A model generated the notes under the pieces. The model did not search any database, was not told the DNA's origin, and saw only the letters and a list, made by a program, of their open reading frames with translations. A program made the translations under genes and the position numbers. Positions 16,743 to 24,845 of a DNA stretch of 64,000 bases are shown here, piece by piece; within the stretch, counting starts at the first letter, position 1, and the number at the start of each line of letters is the position of its first letter. Source of the stretch: JAPPOI01 sp028818055 (lineage in GTDB: Bacteria; Pseudomonadota; Alphaproteobacteria; Rhodobacterales; Rhodobacteraceae). The DNA lies in contig OZ253954.1 in assembly GCA_965267405.1 (NCBI GenBank), positions 124,001-188,000 of the forward strand. Direction: 5' to 3'.

Positions 16743-16915
16743 TGCAGCATCCGGTTCATGTTGAGAACAACTGCCCCTTCATCTCGAAATTCCAACCAAA
16801 TGTGAAGACAACAAGCGGCACCGAAGAGCGGTTTCGCGACACGTTACACGTGACGAATTGCCCTTTCCGGCTGAATTGCCTTTCAAGCCGGTAAAATGGC
16901 CACTAAATCACGGTC

Positions 16916-18130
16916 ATGATGTTTTGGTTTTTCATCGCGTTCGCAGCTGTGGTCATTGGCTGGACCTTAGTGTCCGCCATTCGTGCGTCGCGCGCGCGAG
17001 GTGTGACCGCCCAAGCCAGCGACATCGCAGTCTATAAGGACCAATTGGCCGAATTGGACCGAGATCTGGAGCGCGGTGTCCTTACACCCGAAGACGCAGA
17101 TATCGCACGAATTGAAGTTTCGAGGCGACTGCTTGAAGCAAACAAACGCGAATCCGAAAAATCCGTCGAATCCTCCGGGCAAACGGGGATCGCGATTGGA
17201 TTGGTTCTTGTGACATTGGCAAGCGGTGCTGGACTTTATTTTTGGCAGGGGGCGCCAGGATACGACGATTTACCAATCGGTGTTCGACTGGCCGAACTGG
17301 AACAAGCTCGGGCCGAACGCCCGACGCAAGCCGAAGCCGAAAGTGTCGCGATCTCTCAGGGATTGCTTCCGCCCCCTGCCGAAGCGGATGCTGAGTTCCT
17401 GGAATTGATGGATCGCCTGCGTGCAGCTGTTGCTGAACGACCAGATGATGTCCAAGGGCTCACGCTATTGGCAAACTACGAAGGTCGGTTGGGCAACTTT
17501 GCGGCGGCACGTGAAGCCCAAGAGAAACTCGTTTCAGCAAAAGGCGATGAAACAACTGCCGCCGACCTTGTTACCCTTGTCGACATCATGGTGTTTGCAG
17601 CCGCCGGGCTTGTTTCACCAGAGGCGGAAGCCGTGCTGGAAAGGGCTCACGAGCTTGAACCCAACAACGGCGCTGCTTGGTATTACCGTGGCTTGCTAGA
17701 GGTTCAGTCAGGGCGTCCTGACCGGGCGTTTCCGATCTGGCGTCAACTTCTAGAGTCTTCGCCACCAGCCGCTCCATGGGTTCCAATCATCGAAGCCGAG
17801 ATCTCCGCGGTCGCAGCGGCGGCCGGAGTATCATATTCGCCTCCTCGCCGTCCTGGACCGACCCAAGATGACATCGCCGCGGCGGAAGATATGTCGGCGG
17901 AAGACCGCGAGGCAATGATCCGCGGTATGGTTGGCGGATTGGCCGACCGGCTTGCGACCGAAGGCGGACCGCCACAAGACTGGGCGCGGTTGATTTCAGC
18001 TTTGGGCGTTTTGGGCGAAACAGCGCAAGCGACTGAGATTTCACAGGAAGCGCTGGCAGTCTTTGCTGGAGACAACGATGCGCTTGCCCTGATCCGGAAT
18101 GCGATGAGAAATGCCGGATTGGCCGAATGA
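16916..18130 (+). CDS. ccmI: Cytochrome c-type biogenesis protein CcmI
   Basis: A 404-residue inner-membrane protein. There is an N-terminal helix (residues 1-22), a leucine-zipper-like cytoplasmic segment (YKDQLAELDRDLERGVL), a second helix (about 88-108) and a C-terminal periplasmic TPR domain. CcmI binds apocytochrome c and delivers it to the CcmF/H haem lyase. Only this ccm gene is present in the window. Its stop overlaps the ruvX start by 4 nt (ATGA). Confidence 0.92.
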   Translation: MMFWFFIAFAAVVIGWTLVSAIRASRARGVTAQASDIAVYKDQLAELDRDLERGVLTPEDADIARIEVSRRLLEANKRESEKSVESSGQTGIAIGLVLVTLASGAGLYFWQGAPGYDDLPIGVRLAELEQARAERPTQAEAESVAISQGLLPPPAEADAEFLELMDRLRAAVAERPDDVQGLTLLANYEGRLGNFAAAREAQEKLVSAKGDETTAADLVTLVDIMVFAAAGLVSPEAEAVLERAHELEPNNGAAWYYRGLLEVQSGRPDRAFPIWRQLLESSPPAAPWVPIIEAEISAVAAAAGVSYSPPRRPGPTQDDIAAAEDMSAEDREAMIRGMVGGLADRLATEGGPPQDWARLISALGVLGETAQATEISQEALAVFAGDNDALALIRNAMRNAGLAE

Positions 18131-18606
18131 TCTTTGACGACATCACGGAATTTCAGACTGCTTTACCCGGCCATGGCGCCATTGCTGGTCTTGATCTTGG
18201 AACTGCGACGCTCGGTGTCGCAGTAAGTGACGGCTTCCGTCGTGTCGCGACACCTCTTGAGACGATCAAGCGAAAGAAGTTCACCTTGGACGCCGAGCAG
18301 CTTTTGAAGATCACCTCACAAAGAGAAATCTGCGGCCTCGTTCTTGGACTGCCTCTCAACATGGATGGCACCGAGGGCCCGCGGGTCCAATCAACACGCG
18401 CCTTCGCGCGAAACTTGGCCACAGTGACCCACCTCCCCATCACGTTTTGGGACGAACGCCTATCCACGGTTGCGGCGGAAAGGGCGCTTCTCGAAGCGGA
18501 TACGACGAGAAAACGTCGTTCCGAGGTTATCGATCATGTTGCAGCGTCCTATATCCTGCAAGGTGCGCTTGACCGTTTGGCGCATTTGGAGGCCAGCGAT
18601 GACTGA
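18127..18606 (+). CDS. ruvX: Holliday junction resolvase-like RuvX (YqgF)
   Basis: A 159-residue RNase H-fold protein with the conserved GLDLGTATLGVAVSD start (first catalytic Asp at 23), VLGLPLNMDG and FWDERLSTVAAERAL. YqgF/RuvX proteins act on pre-16S rRNA ends and have junction-resolving activity in some species. The gene overlaps ccmI (4 nt) and the DUF1289 gene (8 nt), so the three genes are tightly coupled. Confidence 0.93.
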   Translation: MIFDDITEFQTALPGHGAIAGLDLGTATLGVAVSDGFRRVATPLETIKRKKFTLDAEQLLKITSQREICGLVLGLPLNMDGTEGPRVQSTRAFARNLATVTHLPITFWDERLSTVAAERALLEADTTRKRRSEVIDHVAASYILQGALDRLAHLEASDD

Positions 18607-18850
18607 CCAAAGCGATAGCCAGTCTGTTTGGAAGCGGGACGAGATTGAAAGTCCCTGCGTTCAAATCTGCATGATCCATCCTGACGCACGCATTTGCATC
18701 GGGTGCTATCGCACGGGCGACGAAATCGCACGTTGGTCACGGCTTTCGCCAGATGAACGGCGCGAAGTCATGAGCGAACTACCAACGCGGAAAGACAGGC
18801 TGCCGAAAAGGCGCGGCGGACGCGCAGCGCGACAGGCCAGGACAAAATAG
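18599..18850 (+). CDS. DUF1289 domain protein
   Basis: An 83-residue protein with the four-cysteine DUF1289 core: SPCVQICMIHPDARICIGC, followed by RTGDEIARWSRLSPDERREVM. The spacing of Cys residues suggests metal binding. The C terminus is basic (RRGGRAARQARTK). The function is not known. It starts within the end of ruvX and is the last gene of the ccmI operon. Confidence 0.88.
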   Translation: MTDQSDSQSVWKRDEIESPCVQICMIHPDARICIGCYRTGDEIARWSRLSPDERREVMSELPTRKDRLPKRRGGRAARQARTK

Positions 18851-18876
18851 AAAAGGCCCGGTTGAAAAACCGGGCC
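18851..18876 (-). terminator. Intrinsic terminator of dksA
   Basis: The arms GGCCCGGTT (18855-18863) and AACCGGGCC (18868-18876) pair around a GAAA loop. On the minus strand the stem is followed by TTTTCTATTTT, so it mainly serves dksA. It starts immediately after the stop of the convergent DUF1289 gene. Confidence 0.88.
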
Positions 18877-18899
18877 CCTCATAAATTCTGTAGATTGAA

Positions 18900-19322
18900 T
18901 TAATCGTCGCGGTGGACTTTTTCGCGCCGCTCGTGGCGCTCCTGAGCCTCAAGGCTCATTGTCGCGATCGGCCGAGCATCCAGACGTTTCAGTGAGATCG
19001 GTTCGCCTGTTTCTTCGCAGTATCCGTATTCGCCGTTTTCAATGCGGCGCAGAGCCGAATCGATCTTCGCAACCAGTTTACGCTGTCTGTCGCGGGTCCG
19101 GAGTTCCAGCGCGCGGTCGGTTTCTTCGCTTGCGCGGTCTGCAATGTCCGGAATGTTCCGTGTTGAATCCTGCAACCCTTCAATGGTCGACTTGCTGTCG
19201 CCCATCAGTTCCGACTTCCAGTTGATTAATTTGCGCCGAAAATACTCAAGCTGGCGGTCATTCATAAAGGGTTCATCTTCCGCAGGGCGGTAATCGTCCG
19301 GCAAGAAAACTTCTGCTTTCAC
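18900..19322 (-). CDS. dksA: RNA polymerase-binding transcription factor DksA (one-cysteine type)
   Basis: A 140-residue DksA. The GTG at 19322, with GGGGAA upstream, gives the usual rhodobacterial N terminus KAEVFLPDDYRPAEDEPF; a start 9 codons earlier is unlikely. The coiled-coil tip motif DxxDxA is intact (Asp59, Asp62, Ala64). The zinc finger is degenerate: only Cys102 (YCEETGEPI) remains of the four Cys found in E. coli DksA. DksA acts with ppGpp in the secondary channel of RNA polymerase to adjust rRNA and amino-acid promoters. Confidence 0.93.
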   Translation of the reverse strand: MKAEVFLPDDYRPAEDEPFMNDRQLEYFRRKLINWKSELMGDSKSTIEGLQDSTRNIPDIADRASEETDRALELRTRDRQRKLVAKIDSALRRIENGEYGYCEETGEPISLKRLDARPIATMSLEAQERHERREKVHRDD

Positions 19323-19516
19323 GTGGTTCCCCTTTTTTTTCATTAACAACGTCCCAGGCTGTTAGAACTCAACAATTGCTCGACACCCCGGAGCCTCTGC
19401 GGCGGCGTGTAACGCATCAGCGGAGGGATGTCACTACACGATTGACGCTCTTGAAGGGCTGATTGCACCGGGCTACCTTTCCACCGAGCAGGCCGTTCAC
19501 AAACAAGGAACAATTC

Positions 19517-20356
19517 GTGAAATTTGAAGGCACCAGCGCCTATATCGCGTCCGAAGACCTTTCGGTTGCGGTGAACGCGGCGATCACTCTTGAACGCCCC
19601 CTTTTGGTTAAAGGCGAGCCCGGCACGGGCAAGACGGAATTGGCACGGCAAGTCGCTGACGCGCTCGGGCTGCGGATCATCGAATGGCACGTCAAATCGA
19701 CGACACGGGCCCAGCAAGGGCTGTATGAATATGACGCCGTTTCACGCTTACGCGACAGCCAGCTGGGCGATGCACGTGTCGAAGATGTCTCGAATTACAT
19801 CAAACGCGGAAAGCTGTGGGACGCTTTTGCCTCGGATGAACGTGTTGTTCTGTTGATCGACGAGATCGACAAGGCCGACATCGAATTTCCAAATGACCTG
19901 CTTCAGGAACTCGACCGGATGGAGTTCCACGTCTACGAAACCGACGAGACGGTTCAGGCAAAACAGCGCCCCATCGTGATCATTACCTCGAACAACGAAA
20001 AAGAATTGCCAGACGCGTTCCTGCGTCGATGCTTTTTTCACTTTATCCGTTTCCCGGACGCAGAAGTATTGAAGTCGATCGTGAATGTTCACTTCCCTGA
20101 CATCAAAGACAGGCTGCTCAGCGTTGCTTTAAAAGAGTTTTTTGAAATACGAGGGACGCCTGGCCTGAAGAAAAAACCATCTACCAGTGAAGTGTTGGAC
20201 TGGTTGAAACTCATTCTCGCGGAGGATCTTGCGCCGGAAGACTTGGTTCGAGACGGAACAGACGCCCTTCCAAAACTGCACGGCGCGCTTTTGAAGAATG
20301 AACAGGATGTTGCGTTGTTTGAACGGCTGGCGTTCATGGCACGGGGACGTACATGA
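19517..20356 (+). CDS. MoxR-type AAA ATPase
   Basis: A 279-residue AAA ATPase. It has Walker A GEPGTGKT at 33-40, Walker B VVLLIDEIDKAD near 110, and the sensor region ITSNNEKELPDAFLRRC. MoxR ATPases work with von Willebrand factor A proteins as chaperones for assembly of enzymes or envelope components. A matching VWA gene ends the same gene run. The start is a GTG at 19517 with AAGGAA upstream. It overlaps the GNAT gene by 4 nt. Confidence 0.9.
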   Translation: MKFEGTSAYIASEDLSVAVNAAITLERPLLVKGEPGTGKTELARQVADALGLRIIEWHVKSTTRAQQGLYEYDAVSRLRDSQLGDARVEDVSNYIKRGKLWDAFASDERVVLLIDEIDKADIEFPNDLLQELDRMEFHVYETDETVQAKQRPIVIITSNNEKELPDAFLRRCFFHFIRFPDAEVLKSIVNVHFPDIKDRLLSVALKEFFEIRGTPGLKKKPSTSEVLDWLKLILAEDLAPEDLVRDGTDALPKLHGALLKNEQDVALFERLAFMARGRT

Positions 20357-20799
20357 GCCTGATCATTCGCCAGATCGAGCGACGCGACCGCGAGGACTGG
20401 GATCGGTTGTGGTGCGCCTATCTTGCGTTCTACGAAACCGAACTTCCCAAAGAGATCTACGACAGCTCTTTCGAACGTCTGCTTGGCGATGATCCAAATG
20501 ACTTCAGCGGCTTTGTGGCGGAGCTTGACGGCAAACTGGTCGGACTTGTGCACTACCTGTTTCACAAGCATGGCTGGAAAGTTGAAAATGTCTGTTATCT
20601 TCAGGACTTATATGCAGATCCTGATGTGCGCGGACAGGGCATCGGGCGGGCATTGATCGAAGCAGTTTATTCTGCTGCCGACGATGCCGGGGCACCAGCC
20701 GTCTATTGGCTGACCCAAGACTTCAACGCGGAAGCCAGAAAGCTTTACGATCGAATTGGTACTCTGACACCTTTCATAAAGTATGCGAGGCCAATTTGA
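20353..20799 (+). CDS. GNAT family N-acetyltransferase
   Basis: A 148-residue acetyltransferase. The acetyl-CoA-binding segment is DLYADPDVRGQGIGRALIEAV, which has the R/Q-x-x-G-x-G/A motif, and AVYWLTQDFNAEARKLYDRIG is the typical C-terminal GNAT strand and helix. The substrate is unknown. It sits between the MoxR ATPase and a DUF2927 lipoprotein, overlapping both, so it belongs to the same transcript. Confidence 0.88.
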   Translation: MSLIIRQIERRDREDWDRLWCAYLAFYETELPKEIYDSSFERLLGDDPNDFSGFVAELDGKLVGLVHYLFHKHGWKVENVCYLQDLYADPDVRGQGIGRALIEAVYSAADDAGAPAVYWLTQDFNAEARKLYDRIGTLTPFIKYARPI

Positions 20800-22160
20800 G
20801 GGCGCTACTTGGCATATTGGCTGTAGCACTTGCGGCGTGCTCAGCACCTGAGACGTCCAGACGAGTGGCAACCGAAGTGAGTTTGCCACCTATGAAGACG
20901 TTCGGCCGCGTGACGCCAGCCCGAACCCGAGCAACAAACGCCGAACTTGCGCGCGATTTTCTAGAGCTCAGCTTTCAATTGGAAAACGGCGCGCCGCTTG
21001 CTGCCCTTACGCGGTTCGAAGGCCCCATCACGGTAAAAGTGTCGGGTAAGGCGCCATCAAGTCTTCAGCCAGACTTAACGCGGCTACTCGAACGTTTGCG
21101 GCGCGAAGCCCGGATCGACATCACGCAGGTCACATCGGACGAGCCTGCGTCAATTGTCATCGAGCCGGTTCGCCGCGCTCAAATCGCAAGCGCGGCGCCG
21201 ACTGCTGCTTGTTTCGTGCGCCCCAACGTGACCGGGTGGTCTGACTACCGACGTAAGCGAAATGATCCCGAGACATTCTGGACCAACCTGAAAGTCCGTC
21301 GTCAGATGGCGATCTTCCTGCCAAGGGACGTGAGCCCACAAGAAGTTCGCGATTGCCTGCACGAAGAAATCGGACAGGCACTTGGACCACTGAACGACAT
21401 CTATCGATTGGAGCAGTCGATCTTCAACGACGACAATTTCCATTCGGTGTTGACCAGTTATGACATGCTGATTTTGCGAGCCTATTATGATCGCAGCCTT
21501 GAAAACGGAATGTCTGCCGCAGAAGTCGCCGCCCGATTGCCGGCAATTTTCTCGCGTTTGAACCCAGCAGGACGTCGAGTTGGCGGGATCGCCCCCGCCG
21601 CAAGCAATGCTCCGGGCTGGCAAGCCGCCATCGACCGTGCCACGCGTCCCGGTATGAACCGGGCAAGACAGGCGGTTTTTGCACGCCAGGCTGTCCAGCT
21701 GGCACGCGCATTTGGACCGGCCGATACTCGTTTGGCCTTTTCGCATTATGTGCTGGGGCGATTGACGCTTGGAAGTGACCCCGAGGAAGCTCTGCGATCA
21801 TTTATTGCGGCAGGTCGGATTTATCAGCGCGCGCCAACCAGCAAGCTACAAGAGGCCCATATCGCTGTCCAAATTGCCGCGTTTCAACTGTCGGCGGGGC
21901 TGCCGGACGCTGCCCTTGGTTTGGTCGAGCAAAACTTGGACGCCGCGAGGCGGGCCGAACACGCAGCCCTGCTGTCGTTGTTGTTGCTTGTGAAATCTCA
22001 GGCCGAGCTTCTGATCGGCAACGAAGACGCCAGCCGTGCAACTGAACGTGAAGCGTTGGCTTGGGCACGATATGGCTTCGGATCTGATCGTGAAGTAGCC
22101 GCCCGAGTGCGCGAAATCCGGGCGATAAGCCCCCGTCCTGATCAAGGAAATCCAGCATGA
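20796..22160 (+). CDS. DUF2927 domain lipoprotein
   Basis: A 454-residue protein. The only sensible start is the TTG at 20796, which overlaps the GNAT stop codon. It gives a lipoprotein signal ending in LAVALAAC with Cys15 as the lipidated residue. The DUF2927 core includes REVRDCLHEEIGQALGPLNDIYRLEQ-like sequence, with a possible metal-binding His-Glu-Glu, and a C-terminal half made of TPR-like helices. The function is unknown. It is probably anchored in the envelope and coexpressed with the MoxR-VWA pair. Confidence 0.8.
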   Translation: MRALLGILAVALAACSAPETSRRVATEVSLPPMKTFGRVTPARTRATNAELARDFLELSFQLENGAPLAALTRFEGPITVKVSGKAPSSLQPDLTRLLERLRREARIDITQVTSDEPASIVIEPVRRAQIASAAPTAACFVRPNVTGWSDYRRKRNDPETFWTNLKVRRQMAIFLPRDVSPQEVRDCLHEEIGQALGPLNDIYRLEQSIFNDDNFHSVLTSYDMLILRAYYDRSLENGMSAAEVAARLPAIFSRLNPAGRRVGGIAPAASNAPGWQAAIDRATRPGMNRARQAVFARQAVQLARAFGPADTRLAFSHYVLGRLTLGSDPEEALRSFIAAGRIYQRAPTSKLQEAHIAVQIAAFQLSAGLPDAALGLVEQNLDAARRAEHAALLSLLLLVKSQAELLIGNEDASRATEREALAWARYGFGSDREVAARVREIRAISPRPDQGNPA

Positions 22161-22324
22161 TTGCTTTCATTTTCGCAATTGTAGGGGCAGCGCTTGGAGC
22201 GCGCACCGCACATCGTCGAAAAGGCACACGCCTGGATATGCTGCAGTATGCGGCTGGATATGGCATTGCGTTCGGATTGATCGGTCTGTTTGTCGGCATC
22301 ATCATTGCACGGATGACGCTCTGA
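22157..22324 (+). CDS. Small two-helix membrane protein, 55 residues
   Basis: A short frame coupled on both sides: its ATG overlaps the DUF2927 stop by 4 nt and its TGA shares one base with the ATG of the VWA gene. The protein has two hydrophobic helices (IAFIFAIVGAALGA and GIAFGLIGLFVGIIIA) joined by a basic loop (RTAHRRKGTRLD). The perfect coupling argues strongly that it is a real gene. The function is unknown; it may anchor or organise the MoxR-VWA system at the membrane. Confidence 0.8.
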   Translation: MIAFIFAIVGAALGARTAHRRKGTRLDMLQYAAGYGIAFGLIGLFVGIIIARMTL

Positions 22325-23508
22325 TGTTCTTGCCGTTCTTTGAACAGCTTAGACATCACGGCGTTCCAACCAGTCTGCGCGAATTCCTTGCATTCCTTTC
22401 AGGTTTAGATGCTGGTCTGACGACCTATGATGTTGACGGATTCTACTATCTTGCGCGTGCAACGATGGTCAAAAACGAGGCCCACATTGATCGGTTCGAT
22501 CGGGCTTTTGCGGCCGCTTTCAAAGGTGTTGAAAGCATACCCTTGGAAGCCGTGGTTCAGGCATTGGACCTGCCGGCCGACTGGCTCGAAAAACTGGCCG
22601 AGAAACACCTGTCCGAAGAAGAGAAAGCCGAAATCGAGGCGCTCGGCGGCTTCGATAAGTTGATGGAGACCTTGCGCAAACGCTTGGAAGAGCAACAAGG
22701 GCGTCACCAAGGCGGCAACAAATGGGTAGGCACAGCAGGCACCTCGCCGTTCGGGGCCTATGGTTACAATCCCGAAGGCGTCCGAATTGGCCAGAAAGAG
22801 TCACGTCATCAGCGCGCGGTGAAAGTCTGGGACAAGCGGGAATTCCGCGATCTGGATGACACCCGCGAAATTGGAACTCGATCTATCAAAGTTGCCTTGA
22901 AGCGGCTTAGGCAATGGGCGCGCGACGGCGCGATGGACGAACTTGATTTGGACGGCACCATCCGGGCAACGGCCGAGCACGGTTATCTGGATGTACAGAC
23001 GCGACCGGAACGACGAAACGCCGTGCGCGTTCTGCTGTTTCTCGACATCGGCGGCTCGATGGATGCCTATGTCCAATTGGTGGAAGAGCTGTTTTCGGCC
23101 GCTCGGACGGAGTTCAAACATCTGGAGCATTTTTACTTTCACAACTGCCTGTACGAGGGCGTTTGGAAAGACAACCGCCGTCGGTGGGACGCTCAGACGC
23201 CGACTTGGGATGTCATGAACAAGTTCGGAAAGGGCTATAAATGCATCTTTGTCGGGGACGCTTCGATGTCGCCGTATGAGATCGCAGCACCGGGCGGCGC
23301 GAATGAACACTGGAACGCTGAGGCTGGCGAGGTCTGGCTAAGGCGCGCAATGGACCATTGGCCAGATTTCTTATGGATAAACCCCGTCCCCGAAGCTCAT
23401 TGGAATTACACGATGTCCATTGGCATGATTCAAAAAGTCATCGGCGAAAACCGTATGGTCCCATTGTCACTTGAGGGCCTAACCCGCGGGATGCGGGTCT
23501 TGGGATAA
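22324..23508 (+). CDS. VWA domain protein, CoxE-like
   Basis: A 394-residue protein of the CoxE-like VWA family. The N-terminal part is helical with an acidic and charged middle. The VWA domain begins near residue 235 with RVLLFLDIGGSMDAYVQ, where the MIDAS metal motif is DxGGS rather than the textbook DxSxS. The family partners MoxR-type ATPases in assembly of metalloenzymes such as CO dehydrogenase. No such enzyme is encoded nearby, so the client here is unknown. It is the last gene of the operon. Confidence 0.88.
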   Translation: MFLPFFEQLRHHGVPTSLREFLAFLSGLDAGLTTYDVDGFYYLARATMVKNEAHIDRFDRAFAAAFKGVESIPLEAVVQALDLPADWLEKLAEKHLSEEEKAEIEALGGFDKLMETLRKRLEEQQGRHQGGNKWVGTAGTSPFGAYGYNPEGVRIGQKESRHQRAVKVWDKREFRDLDDTREIGTRSIKVALKRLRQWARDGAMDELDLDGTIRATAEHGYLDVQTRPERRNAVRVLLFLDIGGSMDAYVQLVEELFSAARTEFKHLEHFYFHNCLYEGVWKDNRRRWDAQTPTWDVMNKFGKGYKCIFVGDASMSPYEIAAPGGANEHWNAEAGEVWLRRAMDHWPDFLWINPVPEAHWNYTMSIGMIQKVIGENRMVPLSLEGLTRGMRVLG

Positions 23509-23619
23509 ACCTTCGCTGGGCACCGCAACTTCCAGAACATGCACTTGATTTAGTTCTGTAATTCTGGCCCCAAGGCCTAAGCAGTTGCCGCCGCCGCCAA
23601 CCGGCCCCATATAACGTCT

Positions 23620-24318
23620 ATGCTCAAGTTCACCCCAATCCTGTTGGCAATCGCCTATGCCCTTGTCATGTACAAGTTCTCCGCGTGGAAGACCCGGCGT
23701 GAACTGGATGATCGCTCAAGCGAGCTTGTTGATCCGGTTTTGAAGAAATTGACTGATCAGATGGCAGCTGCGCTCGACCTGCCCCGGATACGTGTACATC
23801 TTTACGAAATTGAGCCCGTCAACGGATTGGCTGCACCAGATGGACGCATATTCTTGACCCGCGGCTTCTACGATAAATATCGATCTGGCGAAGTAACTGC
23901 CGAAGAGATGGCGAGCGTAATCGCCCATGAACTTGGCCATGTCGCTCTTGGACACTCGCGCCGGCGCATGATCGACTTCTCAGGCCAGAATGCCATTCGC
24001 ATGGCGCTTGTGATGGTGCTATCTCGGTTCTTGCCGGGCGTTGGCGTACTGATCGCGAATTTTCTGACAACGCTTCTTGCAGCACGTCTCAGCCGCTCGG
24101 ATGAATATGAAGCCGATGCCTATGCGTCAGCTCTCCTTGTGAAGTCCGGCATCGGGACCGCCCCGCAAAAATCGCTGTTCAAAAAACTCGAAACGCTGAC
24201 CGGCATGCGCGGGGCAAGTATGCCAGCATGGATCATGAGCCATCCGAAAACCAAAGACCGGATCGCTGCGATCGAGAAGAACGAGGCGAAATGGGAAGTT
24301 TCGGCTCAGGACGCGTAA
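23620..24318 (+). CDS. M48 family zinc metalloprotease
   Basis: A 232-residue membrane-associated protease. The zinc motif HELGH is at 103-107 and the third ligand is probably Glu162 in EYEAD. There is an N-terminal hydrophobic anchor (residues 3-20) and a second hydrophobic segment (about 127-152) between the ligands. It is shorter than HtpX and of the small M48 type. Likely role: turnover of misfolded membrane or periplasmic proteins. Its last 13 nt overlap the end of the convergent PIN-domain gene. Confidence 0.87.
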   Translation: MLKFTPILLAIAYALVMYKFSAWKTRRELDDRSSELVDPVLKKLTDQMAAALDLPRIRVHLYEIEPVNGLAAPDGRIFLTRGFYDKYRSGEVTAEEMASVIAHELGHVALGHSRRRMIDFSGQNAIRMALVMVLSRFLPGVGVLIANFLTTLLAARLSRSDEYEADAYASALLVKSGIGTAPQKSLFKKLETLTGMRGASMPAWIMSHPKTKDRIAAIEKNEAKWEVSAQDA

Positions 24319-24845
24319 AGCGCTTTTCCAAGCCTTGGCACGCGGGCTCGTTTTAACAGCCTGCGCGGATTGCTGACATCGACACCGTATGAGCCGGCGG
24401 TTGCCATCGCGTTATCGACAATTGCGCGCATGTCCTCGGGATTGCCGTGGTATTGCTCCAGTAAGAACCCGTCGGGTTCACGCAGCAGAATTCCCTCTTT
24501 TGCCAGTGTGCGCGCTGGGAAATCTTTCACATTGAGTGTCAGCAACTCGCCCGCGCCTCCGGTGATGGCTGCGGCCAGCACGTGAATGTCATTTTCGTCT
24601 GGAAGTGAGAGCCGAGTCTCCAGAAGGGCGTCTTCTGGAACCAACGCGTTCGGAAAACGTTGATTGAGATCGCTTATGGCTATCTCGGCCTCGGTTGTGT
24701 GATTATTTCTTGTAGCCGTTGCGCGCCACTCGGCAAAAATCCGTTCGGACCACAGCGGCTCGAACTGGCCGAGCCCAGTTGCGCCTATGACCAACTCGCG
24801 CAAGAGCGTCGGATAAAGAACGCAGGCGTCGATCAAGACTTTCAT
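24306..24845 (-). CDS. PIN domain protein
   Basis: A 179-residue protein with a PIN-type nuclease fold. It opens with KVLIDACVLYP (first acidic residue) and later has SLPDENDIHVLAAAITGGAGELLTLNVKDFP, carrying the remaining acidic residues. PIN proteins are usually the toxins of toxin-antitoxin pairs or rRNA/tRNA-processing nucleases. No antitoxin-like gene adjoins it. Instead it overlaps the rRNA methyltransferase gene rlmI by 4 nt (ATGA), so it is translationally coupled to an RNA-modification gene. Confidence 0.82.
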   Translation of the reverse strand: MKVLIDACVLYPTLLRELVIGATGLGQFEPLWSERIFAEWRATATRNNHTTEAEIAISDLNQRFPNALVPEDALLETRLSLPDENDIHVLAAAITGGAGELLTLNVKDFPARTLAKEGILLREPDGFLLEQYHGNPEDMRAIVDNAMATAGSYGVDVSNPRRLLKRARVPRLGKALYAS

